Positions 42,867-57,800 of a DNA stretch of 64,000 nucleotides are shown here, one piece after another (positions within the stretch are counted from its first letter, which is position 1; every line of letters begins with the position of its first letter). The stretch spans positions 310,001-374,000 of the forward strand of contig JAUIRK010000952.1 in the NCBI GenBank assembly GCA_030549495.1, in the 5' to 3' direction. Source of the stretch: Nectonema munidae (lineage: Eukaryota; Nematomorpha; Nectonematoida; Nectonematidae). The notes beneath the pieces were generated by a model. That model saw only the letters and a list, made by a program, of their open reading frames with translations. It made no database searches and was not told the DNA's origin. Position numbers and translations under genes: made by a program.

Positions 42867-45800
42867 GTAAGAATTTTTTTTTTGCTTTTCCAAATTCTCA
42901 TTTGTCTGAGTTCTAAGGAGCGCTTTCAGGGGTAGAATTTTAATGTAAGTTGGCCGTTTTTGAACGTGAACCGCTTTACGGCGTTTTAGCATCGTTGAAG
43001 CTCAGGAGTTATACAAGAAGAAAGCATAACCTTTGCTTCCTCTACTAATGGAAAATTGAAATCACCTTCAAGAAACGCAAATAGAGTAAATGTAATCGAT
43101 TTGGCCGTTGAAGTTAGAAAGATAATATTTCAACCAATTGTTTTTATTTAAAATTGGAATTAGCTTTATAATATAAATAAGACAATTTGGAGATGTTAAC
43201 AAAATGACAGTTGAAGACAGTTTCAATATTAAGACCTGGCAGTTGGACCGTTGTCTGAAAAAGAGTCTTGACCGTTGACATCTCTAGTGAGCATATTTTC
43301 TAAGCAATCTTGATGTTTGAAGCAATCAATTAATCTTTGGGGAAGGTATCTGAAATGTATTTTTTGTATTGATTAGCTTCAAAATTAGTTTTCTTCTTCT
43401 GCGCTGGATCAAAAAAAACTTATAATGGGTATAATAAGGATAGACGACAAAAATTTTTGAAGAGGGTATCTTTGAGTGCAGAATAATAGGGAGGCACACT
43501 ATTTGGACTCTAAATTTAGCTTATACTTCTTTTATAATTCTGATTTTTATTAAAAAAATTTTTATTTTTATTTTCTATATAAGCTTTTGCAAATACCCGC
43601 AATACTAATATTGAACCCCCCCCCCCCCCCCCCCCCCCCCGTAATATCCTTTAAACAAATTACCCGCTATCTATATGCCTCTAATGTAAATGTAGGTGTA
43701 TACGATTGGGTAACAGCAACCAAAACCAAACATCAACTCTAACACTAATTCTACACTAATCCCAACCTCGAGAATGGATTTCCAAAATTTTATACGTTAA
43801 AGGCGTCTGCATCGTAAATGGGTTAAAGTGGACCATTTTCGTTTTAGGGAGACCTCAAATAATTTATTACAAGTCTTGCTAAAAGATCTTTCAGGCGATG
43901 CTACTGTAGCTGGAATTGACAAGAATATTCTCAAGCTAAAACAAACTTTTGGAAAAAGTCCACACAATTTGTTTTCTGTTAACACATTCAGCAATTCCAA
44001 GGGTTTTAGATTTGGTTTTTCAAATTCTGTAAGATTCTTATCAAGGTCTAAAGCAGGGGTCGGCAAAGTGTTCGATGTCGTCACGTGGTGGTTGTTAACA
44101 AATCTTTAGGAGTGATAGAAGAAAGAAGTAAAGAGCTATGCTTTTTTTTTACTTTATAGTAGTAATAAATCTCCTTTTTCTTGGTTAGTTTACAGCCATG
44201 GGCAAATTTTACCCAACAGTACTTTTAGAGCTACATTTGTTCATAATTCAATTAAAAATAATTTAAAATTCAATGACATTTAATGTTTAGCTTCATGTTG
44301 AGTTTCATGATTTTTGAGTAACTGACAAAAAAAAATAATGCATTGTTTGTATCAAAGTACAACTTTGGGTAAATTTTACCCGTATTTTTGTAGGCAATTG
44401 TAGTCTTTTTGCATTGCTCAATATTAAGCAAAGCATCAATTGAACAAATATTATTACTCTTTGATTGATTATTTTGATGCGCAGTTTATATTATAGGCTG
44501 TTTGCATTGCACAAATATCACGTAGAAGAGTAAAGCTTTTTGACAAATTTTCCCTTTTGATTTATCATTCACCACACACAGCTGTTATTGCACCAATCGC
44601 GTAGCTTTCTCTTCATTTTTTTCTTTAGCTGTCTTTTATTTTTATCTTAAAATGTGTCGTTCAAAAAGATCCATAAAAGATAAGGCATTGACTAAAATTT
44701 ATCAAACTTTGTTCAATGAAGAACAAATTGTTGAGAATCTTTGTGAATTAGAAGGCGAAACTTCCATACCAGAATATCAAAGTAACGCGGAATCGTACGA
44801 GAATGGTTCCGTTTCTTGAAAAATAAGCGAAGCTTTTTACGAACCAAGTTCTTCATCATCGGAGAGCGAAAGTGACTTTTATAGTGATCAGATTTCTCCA
44901 ACTTCTTCTAAAAGAAATTATGATAGTTCAGAAATAATTTTTTTGCACCTGATGGAAGAGAATGGAGCAATAATCGTTCTTCTAACTCTGTTCGACAAAG
45001 ATCTGAAAATATTTTCAAAAATGAACCATTCAAAATTAATCATAAAATAAATCCTAAGAAAGAAATTGAAGCATTTCTTCTTTTTTGCAATGAATGTTGT
45101 TTACACAAACTTGCATGCAAGAAGAACCATCAATTTGCATAATTTTGAATCTGGTAAAAAAAAAAGAAATGGAATGTCACGAAATAGAAATGAATGCTTT
45201 TTTGGCTTGCTTATTCTTGGTGGAGCATATAATGCTGGATATCAGTCTACCTTGAATCTAATAAACATGGACAGCCTATATTTAGAGCTACAATGTTTCG
45301 AAAAAGATTTCTTGAAATAAAAAGTTTTTTACGTTTTGACGATAAGTTGAGAAGAGACAAAGAATATCCCTTAGCTCCTATACGATTTCTAATTGAAAAA
45401 GTTTTTTCAAAGTTTTCAAGAATATGTAGTTGCATCTCCTTACTTGACTATTGATGAGCAATTATTGGAGTTTCACGGTAATGTGAGTTTCAAGCAGTAC
45501 ATTCCTTCTAAACCGGGAAAGTTTGAGATCAAAGTGTTTTTGATTGCAAGTAGTGGAGGGGAATATGTTTTCAATGGTCTAGTTTATATCCGTTCAAAAA
45601 CATATAAAGATCGTCTTCCACAACGTGTTTGAGTAAAACTGGTTCTATCGTTTTTGATCTTATGAAGCCCTTTATGAATTCAGGTAGAAATTTAACTGAT
45701 GACAATTTTTTTTTTTCCTGTAATCTTGTTGATGAACTTCTGAATCAAAAGACAACATATGTGGGAACAATAAAGAAAAATAAAAGAAGTCTTCCTTCAA

Positions 45801-48800
45801 AAAGTATAGTTAAACTCAAAGCCAAAAAAGGAGAAAGTCGATTTTTTTCAATAATAAAAAATTGTTGTGTTGTTTTTATGATGTCATGTGTTAAGATAAT
45901 TTATTAAGCAACTATGCCTTGCGTCAATGTCAGGCATTTAAATAGTGTTAACATAAATATTGGCTCAGGGATGCCTTTTAATAAAAGGTGCAATCAGCTT
46001 ACAGCATATATTTGCAATCATATAAGATATGACAAAAAGTCTTTTCCTGTTTTGCTAATTGACTCTTTTGATACTTTAAGCTATCAAGATAATAATAATA
46101 GTGAAAAACCATGTCAAGTTTTATTTTACAATATAAAACAAAAAAGTGGCGTTGATATAATTGATAAAAAAAAAAGCAAGGGCTTTCAGTTGTAAAAGAA
46201 AGTGTAGAAGATGGCCATTTGCTTTCATGTGTAACCTTCTAGATTTGTCTTGCATAAATGCTAATTATGTTTATAACAAAATTAATTCACTTCAATTATC
46301 GCATTATGACTTCTTGGTAAACTTGGGCTACCAGCTTCTCCATCAACATATAAATAGAAGAATGAAGAATCCCAAAAGTTTACAAAAAGGCGTTGTTATT
46401 TCTTTAGAACTTTGTGGATATTCATGCAGAAAAGAAAATCAAGGCCCCATAAAGTTGGTTAAGGCTAAAAGATGTGAAGTTTGTAGGGATGACAGAAAAT
46501 CTCATTCAGCATGTATAATTTGCAAAAATATAATATGTTTAAAGCACTCTTTCAAAGTGTGTAAAAGTTGCATTGATATTTAAAAAAAGTAATTAACAAA
46601 ATCTTTTTTAATTGAAAATAAATATGATTTTTTTGGCTAATTAAAAACACTATAAATGTTAGCGATATAAAAATGGGTAAAATTACCCATCGTTGTAAAT
46701 AACCCTTAAAAACATAGCTTAGAGTATATGGGATGTCAATCAAAAAAAAAGGAAAAAAAAAGTAACTTTCATATAGTGTATATGAAAGATTTTTGGCTTG
46801 TATTTCTTCTCTGTTGGACATTGATTAAATGCTTTTATGAAACATTTCTATGTGGATTGGGAGTTCAAACTCTCATCTGAAGGATTTTCAGTCAAACTCT
46901 TAACAGCAATCTTACAGTTAATCCAGCAAAAACATTTCTCAATCAAAACAATAAAACACAGTCAAATTGCAGTCTTAATTTATTTAATAAACCAACTTTT
47001 CATGACTAATTCAACCAAAATATTTTAACTGTCAGTTTGTGGTTATCGCTTAACTTTGGTTAATTTGTGGTCAGATATTTTTCCATAATTTTTGAATAAT
47101 TTTCGTCCCATTTAACAAATTGACGACCTTTCTCTATTTCATCATGACCTTATTTTGTCAATATATACACACGTGTAATGAATACTACATTTCAATGTTG
47201 TTAAAATGGTTACATATTTACTCAGTTCAACACTACAATGACTTTTATATATTTAAGCCGAACGGATAAAAGAATGTCCTTTCTTGATATAGTAATGATT
47301 TTATCCATCTCATAAACAGGGATGTGACCAAATTTCTCATCAAAGCGATCTGAAATCATGTTAGACAAAAGGTCATAAAACTAAAATTTCAAATTCTCAT
47401 AAAAAATTTTCAATAATAAGCTTATAGATGCGTTATTTATATTATTATAATGATAAATAATTAATTTGGCAATAAAATTTTTATAAAAATTGTTATAAAA
47501 TTGCATGGTGAAAAATATTATTCTCATCTAAATCTGTTGCTATAAATCTCAATCTGTTGTTTTGCTTACAAATACGCTCTCAGCTTCAAGTCTACTTCAT
47601 TTTCCTATACTTTATATGGTATCTAATTTCGCTCTTAATTCTATCTAAACTGATTCTACCTTGGTAGCTCTACTTTCATCAGAAATTCAGTTTGTGCAAT
47701 CTATGTTTGAAAAAACCCCTTTCAGAGATTTATTTAGCTCAGAAGATTTCATAACTTTTCTATTGAATAGAATCCCTTTGTTGATTCGGTCTTTTTTCTA
47801 TCAATAGCATGTGTTGTATTTCAGTGGTTATGAACAGATATCACTCTGAATATTTGCAAACCAATAATCCTTTTTAAAATTCCTGTTCTTGGTGAACCCA
47901 TTTATAATCCTCTTTTTTCAATTACAAAAACTTTTCCACCTCTAAGATATTCACTCGTTCACACCGAAGGAAAAAATTTGTCAAATTTGATTCACATTTA
48001 TAAAAAAAAAATTTGAGAAAAGCTATATCTTTACACATTGATGTCTAACTCTAACTGTTTGAAAATTTTTAGATCAATTTTTTAGTCAATTGATGTTTGA
48101 AATATTAAATAATGAGATAAAGGTTTAAAGATTTTTGATTCATGATGTAGGATCTTCTTCTTCACGTTCAAGATGTTTTCCGAAAATCCCAATTGGTAGA
48201 TTTTTACACCACTGTAACTCTTGGGCCCGGAACAATGTACCTGCTGAAACCGCCTCTCATAGGCCCTTCTTATTATCGCATTTGGGCTAAAAGTTTTTTG
48301 TTTTTTTTTTATAAAAAATAAAAGAAAACTTTTGAATTTGTTTTTTAATTAAACAACAAAAAGCAAATCCGTTGTGGTTATTTTTAATCTTACATCACTA
48401 TATATACCATATGTATCTATATATATATAGGCGCTCATCATGCGACCTTTGAAAGCATAAAGGTAAAGGCAGGTAAAGGTACCGTGGGATCTTTTCATCG
48501 AGAAGGCACTGCTTGTATCGAACTATGAGAAAGTAGGCTTGATGCGGGATCGAACCCACGACCTTGTGTTATCGAAACCCAATTTTTTCCAATCGTAGCG
48601 TACTTGAGTTACAATTTGTGATGTTTTAAATTTTTTAAAAATATTTTTTTCTTTTTGCACAAAATGAAGTGTAGGAAGAATGCGAAGCAAACGTATTTTG
48701 TATTAATGCACATAAAAAAGAAAGTTCGCCAAAGTCGCTTTCATGCCCAATATCATGGCTGGATACTTCTTTAAAATTTTCTTTATCCTTGACCCAGCGT

Positions 48801-51800
48801 TTTTGGCGGGATCAAAATTTCAGTGTTGCATAATACCAGAGATCCCATCTTACATATGGTAACATGTGGATTAAATGGCAATAAGAAGGAATCAATCGTT
48901 AGAATGAAAATAGGGCGTGGCTTTTAACCGAAATAAACTATAAAAATCCGAAATAAACCGAAAACGTGCCAACACTTTCCGAAAAATTACTTTTATTTAA
49001 TGAATTAAAGAATATATTGCGATGTTTTTTTTTCATTTTTTTAAACTATTTGGAATGGAAAACGAAATAATCATATTTTTTTCTAGTTATCGGTATCGCA
49101 TCCAAGCGAGGAACGATTTTGTTTTACTTTACGGTTCCGTCAATACAAAAATTCTTCAAGCATTGTGAATGTGATGTCAATCAAGCTATACATTTTCCAA
49201 TGTAGTTTATTTTGTTGATATATATTACCAAAGATTCTAGATCTTTTACATAAAACTAGCTCATTAAATTAAAATATATTAAAATTTTTGATTAACGAGT
49301 AAAACATTAGTGAATAATCTTCGATACGTGCACAGATTGTAAGGATAGTCATGATCGGGAATCGAAACCAAACCATCTGGATCGAGGCGCTACGCTCCTA
49401 CCACTAAGCCACCCGCCGACCAAGCACTGGTTCAAAATGCATAATAAACCAAGATTAAAAACATAATTAATTTTACCTATTTAAAATCACAAATAAAAAA
49501 TGGATTAAGAAAACAAATATAAATGGAATGTATTTTTACGAAGTTCAATGTTTTATCTTGATTGCTATTATTTTAGTGTATAATGATATGATCACGAATG
49601 TTCATATATGCCTTTTTTATTCCGCGATATTGAAAAAAACGTAAAAGAAAATACACAACAAAAATTCAATTAGATATCAAAAAGAACTGAACTTTGACCA
49701 GTTGTGTTGTGAACTAAATTTATTTACTCTTTTTTTATTATATGTTATAGGATGAAAGAAATCAAGTTTTAACAACGAATGTTTGGATCAACCAGGTAAA
49801 AACCTTTTTATTTCCCCATCATTCATTACCACCGTCGCCATTTTTAAAATCAACTTTCATAAACACTTTAAAACTTTTATTATAACCATTTTTTTATATC
49901 CTTTTTCAAATTAATCAGACATAATTAAAAATAAGCAAACCCATTTAAGACCAAACAAAGCAAACGACCGACCTTTGTAATTCCTATTGATTCCATTGAA
50001 AGTTTAGATTTTGTTTGCGTTCCCTTTTGGAACATTGGTCTTCAAGAACCCGAGTATACTATTGCCGACATTACCAAAATGAAGGCGTCTGCATTCACTA
50101 ATGTTTTTTAAATACAAATCTTCTACATTTATCATCTGAATATTCTGCTCGTTGATTGGTTACCAAGGGATCGACTGAAAAGAGGTGCATGTTTTTTAAG
50201 GCGTGGGTTGACGCACACCTGAGATGGAATCCAAAGGAGTTTGACAATATAAAAGTTATTCGCCTTCCAGAAGCTTCCATTTGGCAACCGGACATTATTC
50301 TCTACAACAAGTAAGATAACACTGCTTACATTGTTCACTTACTTGGAAACGTTTTAAAACAGAGTTTGTGCGTTTTTTTTAAAATTAACTAAGCGCCTTC
50401 TTTTCCTTTTTCAATGAGTTTTGGTATACTTAAAGCAGACAATTCTTATTTTGTGGGACAGTGGTGTAGCATTGTGCCGGAATAGTTATTATTCCTTAAC
50501 ATATGTTTAGTTATAAGCTCTATTATTATTATTATCATTTGAAGATACAGCGCTCAGATTTTCAACGTTTTATTTTTGTTATATCATTCACCGTTAGGAA
50601 GTAATGTTTATAAAATTAACAATTATTTTTACACATGTTCAAATTTTACGAAACTAAAACTAAAAAAGATGTAATGTTTTTTTTTTGATTGTACTTTTAA
50701 TGAACTAATTAGGATGTTGTTTGATGATTTTAAGAGCATTTGTTTCAAATCATATAAGTAGTGGGACCGTCTCACGGAATTTTGTGAGTTCGCGGAACAG
50801 TAAAATATTTATTTATCTATATAGTACAGAGCGTACAGTAAAATAAGCACCCACAACATCATCATAATGATGCTTGTTTAACCATTATTTTAAAATTTTA
50901 TTGGGAAATAGTTAAAATTGATCAGTTTATTTGCTGACAAAGTTGACTTTATTGTAACAGAACCGGCTGACAAGAAATTTGAATCCCACTACTGATATAT
51001 ATCAGTAGATATATGGTCGAATAATAATAATTATATATGCAAACGATTTTTAAATGAATAAAAATTGATTTATAAATTAATTAGTATACTTTTTTTAATT
51101 GGAGACATGGTTAGGTGCTGGGTTTCGATAACTCAAGGTCTTCGGTTCGATCCTGCTCCAAGCCTACGTTTCTCATAGTTCGATACAAGCGTCGCAATTG
51201 TGCCTTCTCGATCATGATTCATATTAAAATAAAAAATAACAAAGCAAGATGTAAAAATAAAGATATGAGCACCGATGGTAGATCGCAAGAACAATTAGAT
51301 CTATTGCTTATTTGAACTCAAATTTGGATTTGATCGATATACTGTTTGCATACTATTGCTTACCAATATATTAGTACACATAACTCATTTGTAAGTTTAG
51401 CTTACCACACGGGCCCTCAAAGAGTTAGGGAATGCAATTTTTCTGTGAAAATAATTGTACAAAAGTAAATACGATCCAAAAATGGTAAAATACTTTCGGA
51501 AAAAGAAAAAAAAAAATTTTTTAAATTTGAAGTATCGAAAAAAAAGTTAAAAAAAACGAAAAGTTAAATTGTAGAAAGATAAATTCCAATTGAAAAACTA
51601 TAATTGGAAAAAGAAAAAATTGAATTAAAATTTGCTATGAAAAGTCTTTTTGTGCCCTATGATTTGATTTGTCAAAGTCGGACCAGTAAAATTAGCTTAA
51701 CTTATAGTAAGGATTTCATTGGCCAAGCCTTTGAAAGCTTTATTCAAATTTAATAAATTTTTAAACGAACTTTAAAACTTCCAGTGAGTTGAAAATAGAA

Positions 51801-54800
51801 TAACAATATTTAACCCTAATATTCCAACTGGTAAAAAATTTCTTATTCCCCTTTTGCAAGTATATTTTAAAAATGACATTACCTAACTTATACTTCCTAT
51901 AATTCGTTAAGAACATATAGATCATCAAAAATGGCCTCTCTATCCCCTTTTCAAAAACACAATAATTTTTGCCAAGTTGTCTCCCCATTTTTATTACTTC
52001 AAATCAAGCACGTAGCACAAACTTTTTTTAAAAAAAAAGTATCAAAGTAAATAAACTGGCCCTCCTCTCAGGGTTCGAAAGATTTTATATACTCTAATTA
52101 TTATTCAAATCTTTTTTTAATGAAAACTTTTACAAATGTATGGGTTTTCAATTTAACGATAACTAACGAAGAACAGGCGAACACAAACCTTCAAAAGTAT
52201 ACTCTTCGTTATCGTTTTCGTTAATGTAAAAAATATTTAGTTCGTCATTATGGTTATGGAAAAATTAACTAAGATATCTATGAAGTGGTGTGATGCCAAT
52301 TTACTTTTTTCTCAATTCTTTTTGCAAACAAGTTTTGTTAGATGTTAGTGTGTATGTTTGAAATTAAGCATAAATCATTATTGCCTGAAGTGAAGAACTT
52401 TGACTCCAATTCTGAATACGCCCCGGATAAACGTGATTTCCAAAATGAATTTATATATTGTGAATCAACGGGTCCTCGAAATAAACTTCTTGAACTCATA
52501 TAACAAGCATTTCTTTGAATGGAACCTAAGACTTGGAATGAAGCAGAAAGAACAATTTTTATAATGCTGCTTCGTTTTCAACTAAAGTTCATTTTTCTCT
52601 TGACTCCGAAAATACAAAAAATAAATAAAATACCTGAAATTTATCTTCTAGATAGCAAAAAAAATTATTGGTTTAAATTTTTTTTTAATGTAAAAAAAAT
52701 TTCTAAAGAAATTTATCTTCTAGTTTGCGTGAACGTTTATAAAGTAAATATTCACTTTTATTTTATATAAAAATAGAAAAGCTTTACTGAAGTCTGTCTC
52801 TTCAAGTTGTCGGTGCAAAATTCAAGTTTGCTTGTGATTGGATAATTTTAAAAATATAGAATTTCAATTTATTCATTCAAACATGCTTGGTCATATACTT
52901 GCTCATTTCGCGCTCATCTAATTCAGAGATCTAATTTGAACCAGAGGTGGGCAAACTGTAAGCAACGGGCCGCAAGCTGCGCTTCCATAGGTGGAGGAGA
53001 TAATTCCATATGTAGTTCCCTCTTGATTTGGATGGGATTATAGAGAAGGTAAAAACAATGTGTGGGAATTGAAAAAAACAAGTAGTGATAGATGATTGAT
53101 TCAAATGTATAATAATAATAATAATAATGAACGTGAATCTGGTAATTATTATTTTTAAAAGAAATTTTATGATCACCAATATTTTGTTCATGATTCCATT
53201 TTCTTACAGGCATTTAAAATAAATTTAACTTTAAAAATTTGAGATTTTACATGCTTTAAAAAAGGCTTTGAATCAATAAACTCTGTTAAAAAATTGACTT
53301 CTTTAAAACTTTTGCCTCCTCTCTTCTTTAAATATTGTCCATTATATGATATCACGTGGTTTGCCGGTGTTAATTTTTAAATACAGGACCGGTCAGCCCC
53401 TCCGCGGAAAAGTTTGACTAATTAAGATTCTTATACAGAGAGCATTTACAAGAAACGAAATTTGGCACTTTTAGAAAATCTAATTTGATATCATTCGAGC
53501 AAATACATTAAATTATTGATATCATATTAGCATAGAGGATTCATTGGAAGATATACAAAAATATTCATTAAAAACAAATCAATATCTTTTTGTACAAGTT
53601 ATGAACGTGAATGAAGAAATATCATGATGAATTCCCCTATCCAACGAAACATCACGAAAAAATAAAGATCTAAGCCAAATGATATTATTTATCCTTTGTG
53701 ATATTAAAATATATTTATTTAAGCTTGGTCCTGTATATTTTTTTGTTCTCGGTATCGCATTCAAGGAAAGAATAATTTTACACATGGTAAGGATATTCAT
53801 GATGGGAATCGAAGCCAGACCATCTGGATGGAGAGCCTACGTTCCCACCAATATGCCATCTGCGGGGAAAAAAATCCTTTTATTTAAGTGTGAAAATTGA
53901 TCACTAAAACTGTATTCATGGGACAAATAATTTTTACCATTTTTACTTTGTATCTTCTTATGAAAGAAAATTGTATACTTTATTTTATCAAAAAGTGGAA
54001 ATTTAGTTTCATGAGTTATTATTTTTTTAATTATAATGAAAATACATAAAGATTGGAAAAATGATTTAGCTTTTTAGATTTTTTAGTTTAATGAATTTTT
54101 TTATTTAGTTAGTGACTTTGTAGTAGGTAATTTTTTTTTTGAAATTTTTTACCTCTATTTATACCATTTTTATTTCCATTTTGTCCTTTTGCAATTCTAT
54201 TTTGTCTCTTTGCAATTCTATTTCCTTCAGCTTTTTTAAATTAAAAATTTTCCTTTGTTATATTTATATTTCTTTGACATGTACTATTTTTAATTTTTTG
54301 ATATTTTGAAAACAAGATGACATTTTTTTTTAATTTTTTGCAGAAAATGAGAAATTATTTCGTAAATAAATTTTATTTTCCTTCATTAAACACCAAATTT
54401 ATAAATTTTAACTGATTTTCTCCAAAAAAATAAAAAAAATTTCTTTGTATAAATAGTTAAAATATCAAAAAAATTGAAAATAGTACATGTCAAAGTAATA
54501 TAAATATAACAAATGAAAACTAAAATTAAAAAAAAGTTGAAGGAAACAAAATTGCAAAATGACAAAATAGAACTAAAAATGGTATATAAACTTAAAATTC
54601 ATTAAAATAAGTAATTTTTTTTTCAATAAAAAACTATTTTTTATAAATTAAATATTTATATTTTAATTGCCTAACCAGTTACTTTTTAATAGTTATTTAA
54701 CAAGTAATCAATAACAAAATTTCGAAAATTTTTTTAATCAGACAAGTGTGAGGAATGAATTAAGAAATGATAAAAAAAATTTCCTGCTTTCGTAGAAAAG

Positions 54801-57800
54801 AATTTTTTTTTTTTTTAGATTTTTTTTTAGCTTGTCTAAGATCTCGACTTTGTGAAAGGGCAAGTGGAAACCTGATGCGTCTTTAAACATAGCACATATG
54901 GTTTCTTTTACGTCATCCTGGAAATTGGAGCGATGACACTTTTACTGAGATAAAATTTCACACACACAGCCAACCTACTGACAAATTTGAATCATTAAAA
55001 ATTTACAATCATTATAATCTTGTTTATTTATTTTTTTTTGACTTTCTTGATTATAATAACGAATGGAAAACCTATTTCTTATTTTATTATTCATCATCTC
55101 TTCAAAATACTAAATAACCTAAAATACCATTTTGATTATAATTTTTGTATCACGATGGTATCTTCGTGTTTTTTTATAGATAAATAAGATTTATTTATTT
55201 TCTTTTCTTTTTTTTATTTTTTTCTTTTTGAAATGTATAAAATATCTGTGTGAGTCTGTGGCGCTGTTTGCGACTGCATAACTTGGCAATGTCACGTGTA
55301 TCTTCAATTTCGTGTGTGTTTTTGTATATTTTTTTGTGATTTTGTACCATCTCTATTCGAGGTATAAGTGGGGTTGCTAAATTTTCACACCATCAAACTG
55401 AGATAAAATGGTTTTGATAAAAAGTCAAGATTCAAATTTGGTATTTCTTGCAAAAATAATAATCAACCTGAAAAATACTTTGAAAGTTTTTAAACAAAAA
55501 AAAAGAGAGAGAGAGAGAAACAATCACATTTGGGGCGTAAATTTTTCAATTTTTTTTTTTGACAAACAAGATTAGTGAATAAAAGTGCGCTACTCAGCTA
55601 AATTCTTTGCGATTCCGTTGCTAAGCGACAGAAAAACACGGACAATATCAGAAAACTAGGTTTCTGTTAGGGCAGCAATTTTGATTGATTTTTTTTTGTA
55701 ATTTTTGAGAGTTGAATTTTTTGCGTGAAACTTTTCATGTTTTTAAACATGATCTCTATTAAACACGGGATAGTGCCGACGAGAAAGCCTTAGAAGGGTG
55801 GTGGTTAGGGTTGAAGACCCTTTGCCCCCTCTACCCTAACCTTTAAACATAACCCTAAACCCTAACCTTTAAACGTTCCAAACTTTTATATTTTAGGCGC
55901 CAAATTACAGTTTTCTGAAGATAATGCGCCAACTAATTTTTCAACCCTAAGTTATCATGGATATTAATAATCATCTTATAAAGAAAAAAATTTGAGTTTT
56001 ATGAAAAATTATTCATATTTTCATTATGGATGTAAAAAGTGCTGAAAACTGCTTTTATATTCAGCCGTACAATTTCTCCGCTTCAAATATCTCAAAATAG
56101 AATTGAGTACTTTTTATGATATAATGTGACATTTTGGATTTCTGGCAAAGAACTTACTCAAAACATAGTCTCGTTCCAGCGAAAACTAGTTTTATATATA
56201 GCCTGTGCATAACATGGAAACGGCATCAAGTGATATTCTGGATATTGGCTGAGCTTTGGCTCTCATTCTTTATCGTAAGCGTTCTTTATCCATTTGCGTA
56301 TCGTTTGTTTCAGCCTAGATCCCAACTATAAAACATCCATCCTGTCTACCTACGCCATCGTTCAGTACACCGGCAATGTTTCCTTGCTTTCGACCGCCAT
56401 TTTCAAGAGCAGCTGTCGCATTTCCGTCAAATACTTCCCCTTTGACGAGCAAGAATGCTTTTTGAAGTTCGCTTCGTGGGCATATGACGGCTTCCAAATC
56501 AACCTGACGCTTCCCTCCTCCGACCCAGACATGTCTAACTTTGTGCCGAATGGCGAATTCGAACTTACGAGAGTGAAGGTAAGGAATTTGTTTGCGACCT
56601 TGTGTCCATAACCCGTTAACGCCCATGTCGACTTTACAAAAATAAAATCGTCTGCGTTTATCAAAGCTCTTTAATACAAATCTTCTGCTTTACATTAGAT
56701 ATCGTCTGATATATCGTCTGATTATTCTGGTCGTTAACGGGTTAGCCTTTGTTATTGATCCAGTCTTCATTGATTACAATATTGATCATCTCAGGCCTAT
56801 ATTTGCAATCAGTAACGTTGAGAGGAATTTTTATTTGGAGGTGCGAAATGGGGCACTCTAGAGATGTAAAACCTTTCGATATGCTTTTTTAAATTACTAA
56901 AAATTGAAACCAAATTTAAAAAGCCTGTTTTGACTTTAGTCAACATTTTGATTTGTTTTTTTTTTAATATATTTTATACATTTTTTTATTCAGCTTTATT
57001 TTTCAATTTTTTCAGCTACAATTTATTTTTCAAATATGTCGACTCATAGTAATTACATAATTTGGAATCACTTTGTTAAAAAAAAATAAAGAAGAGTCAG
57101 AATGTAAAATTTGCTGCAAAATTAAAAAATGTTCTGGTAGATCTAGCGTGCATAAGCGTATAAAATTCTCACATAACATCGATAAAAATGATGATAATTC
57201 GGCTTTGAAAAGGCAAAGAACGATTCAAAATTTTCTTCAAAAATAATTAATCAATTGATGAAGAAGTCTCTGGTTTGGCTAAAAACTTTTTCTAAGACTT
57301 TCTTTTGAGCTTGAAGCATTAAAAATCAAAACAATTCAAGTTCTTGCCTTCTTTTGTCTGGAAAATATTTACTTCTGAAAAAATGTACCTTATTTTTAAC
57401 ATCTATACTTTCTTCAATATACTCATGTGAATCAGCATTCTCGCATATAAATATGATGAAAAGTAAATACCACAACAGACCTACATTTAGATGGATGCTT
57501 AAGAACAGCACTAAGTAATATTGCAAAACCAATTTTTAAAATTTAGCTACTAATTTGTAAAATAAATCTTATGAAAATTAAAATTTTTGCTTGTGATCAT
57601 CTTCATTTGCACATTTAAAATTTCGGTGGCCTTTGGTATTTTATTACAAAAAATTTGCTCTTGTTTTAACAAATTATGGGAAGCGCTGGTCTATATGACG
57701 ACAACGAACTTGTGCGAAAATACACGAGTAAAGACAACGAAATGGAGCGATCCGTACCAAAATGTGCCTCAAATTCAAACAGCTGATGCAAATAATGAGT

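Noticed and set aside
47221-47370. Minus-strand 46-codon frame starting [15 protein letters not shown]
   Set aside because: Looks slightly protein-like but is very short, lies inside receptor intron 1 and has no partner exon or family.
48211-48285. Short plus-strand frame [19 protein letters not shown] as an exon
   Set aside because: GC-rich block better explained as a hAT terminal fragment; no exon of a known gene fits.
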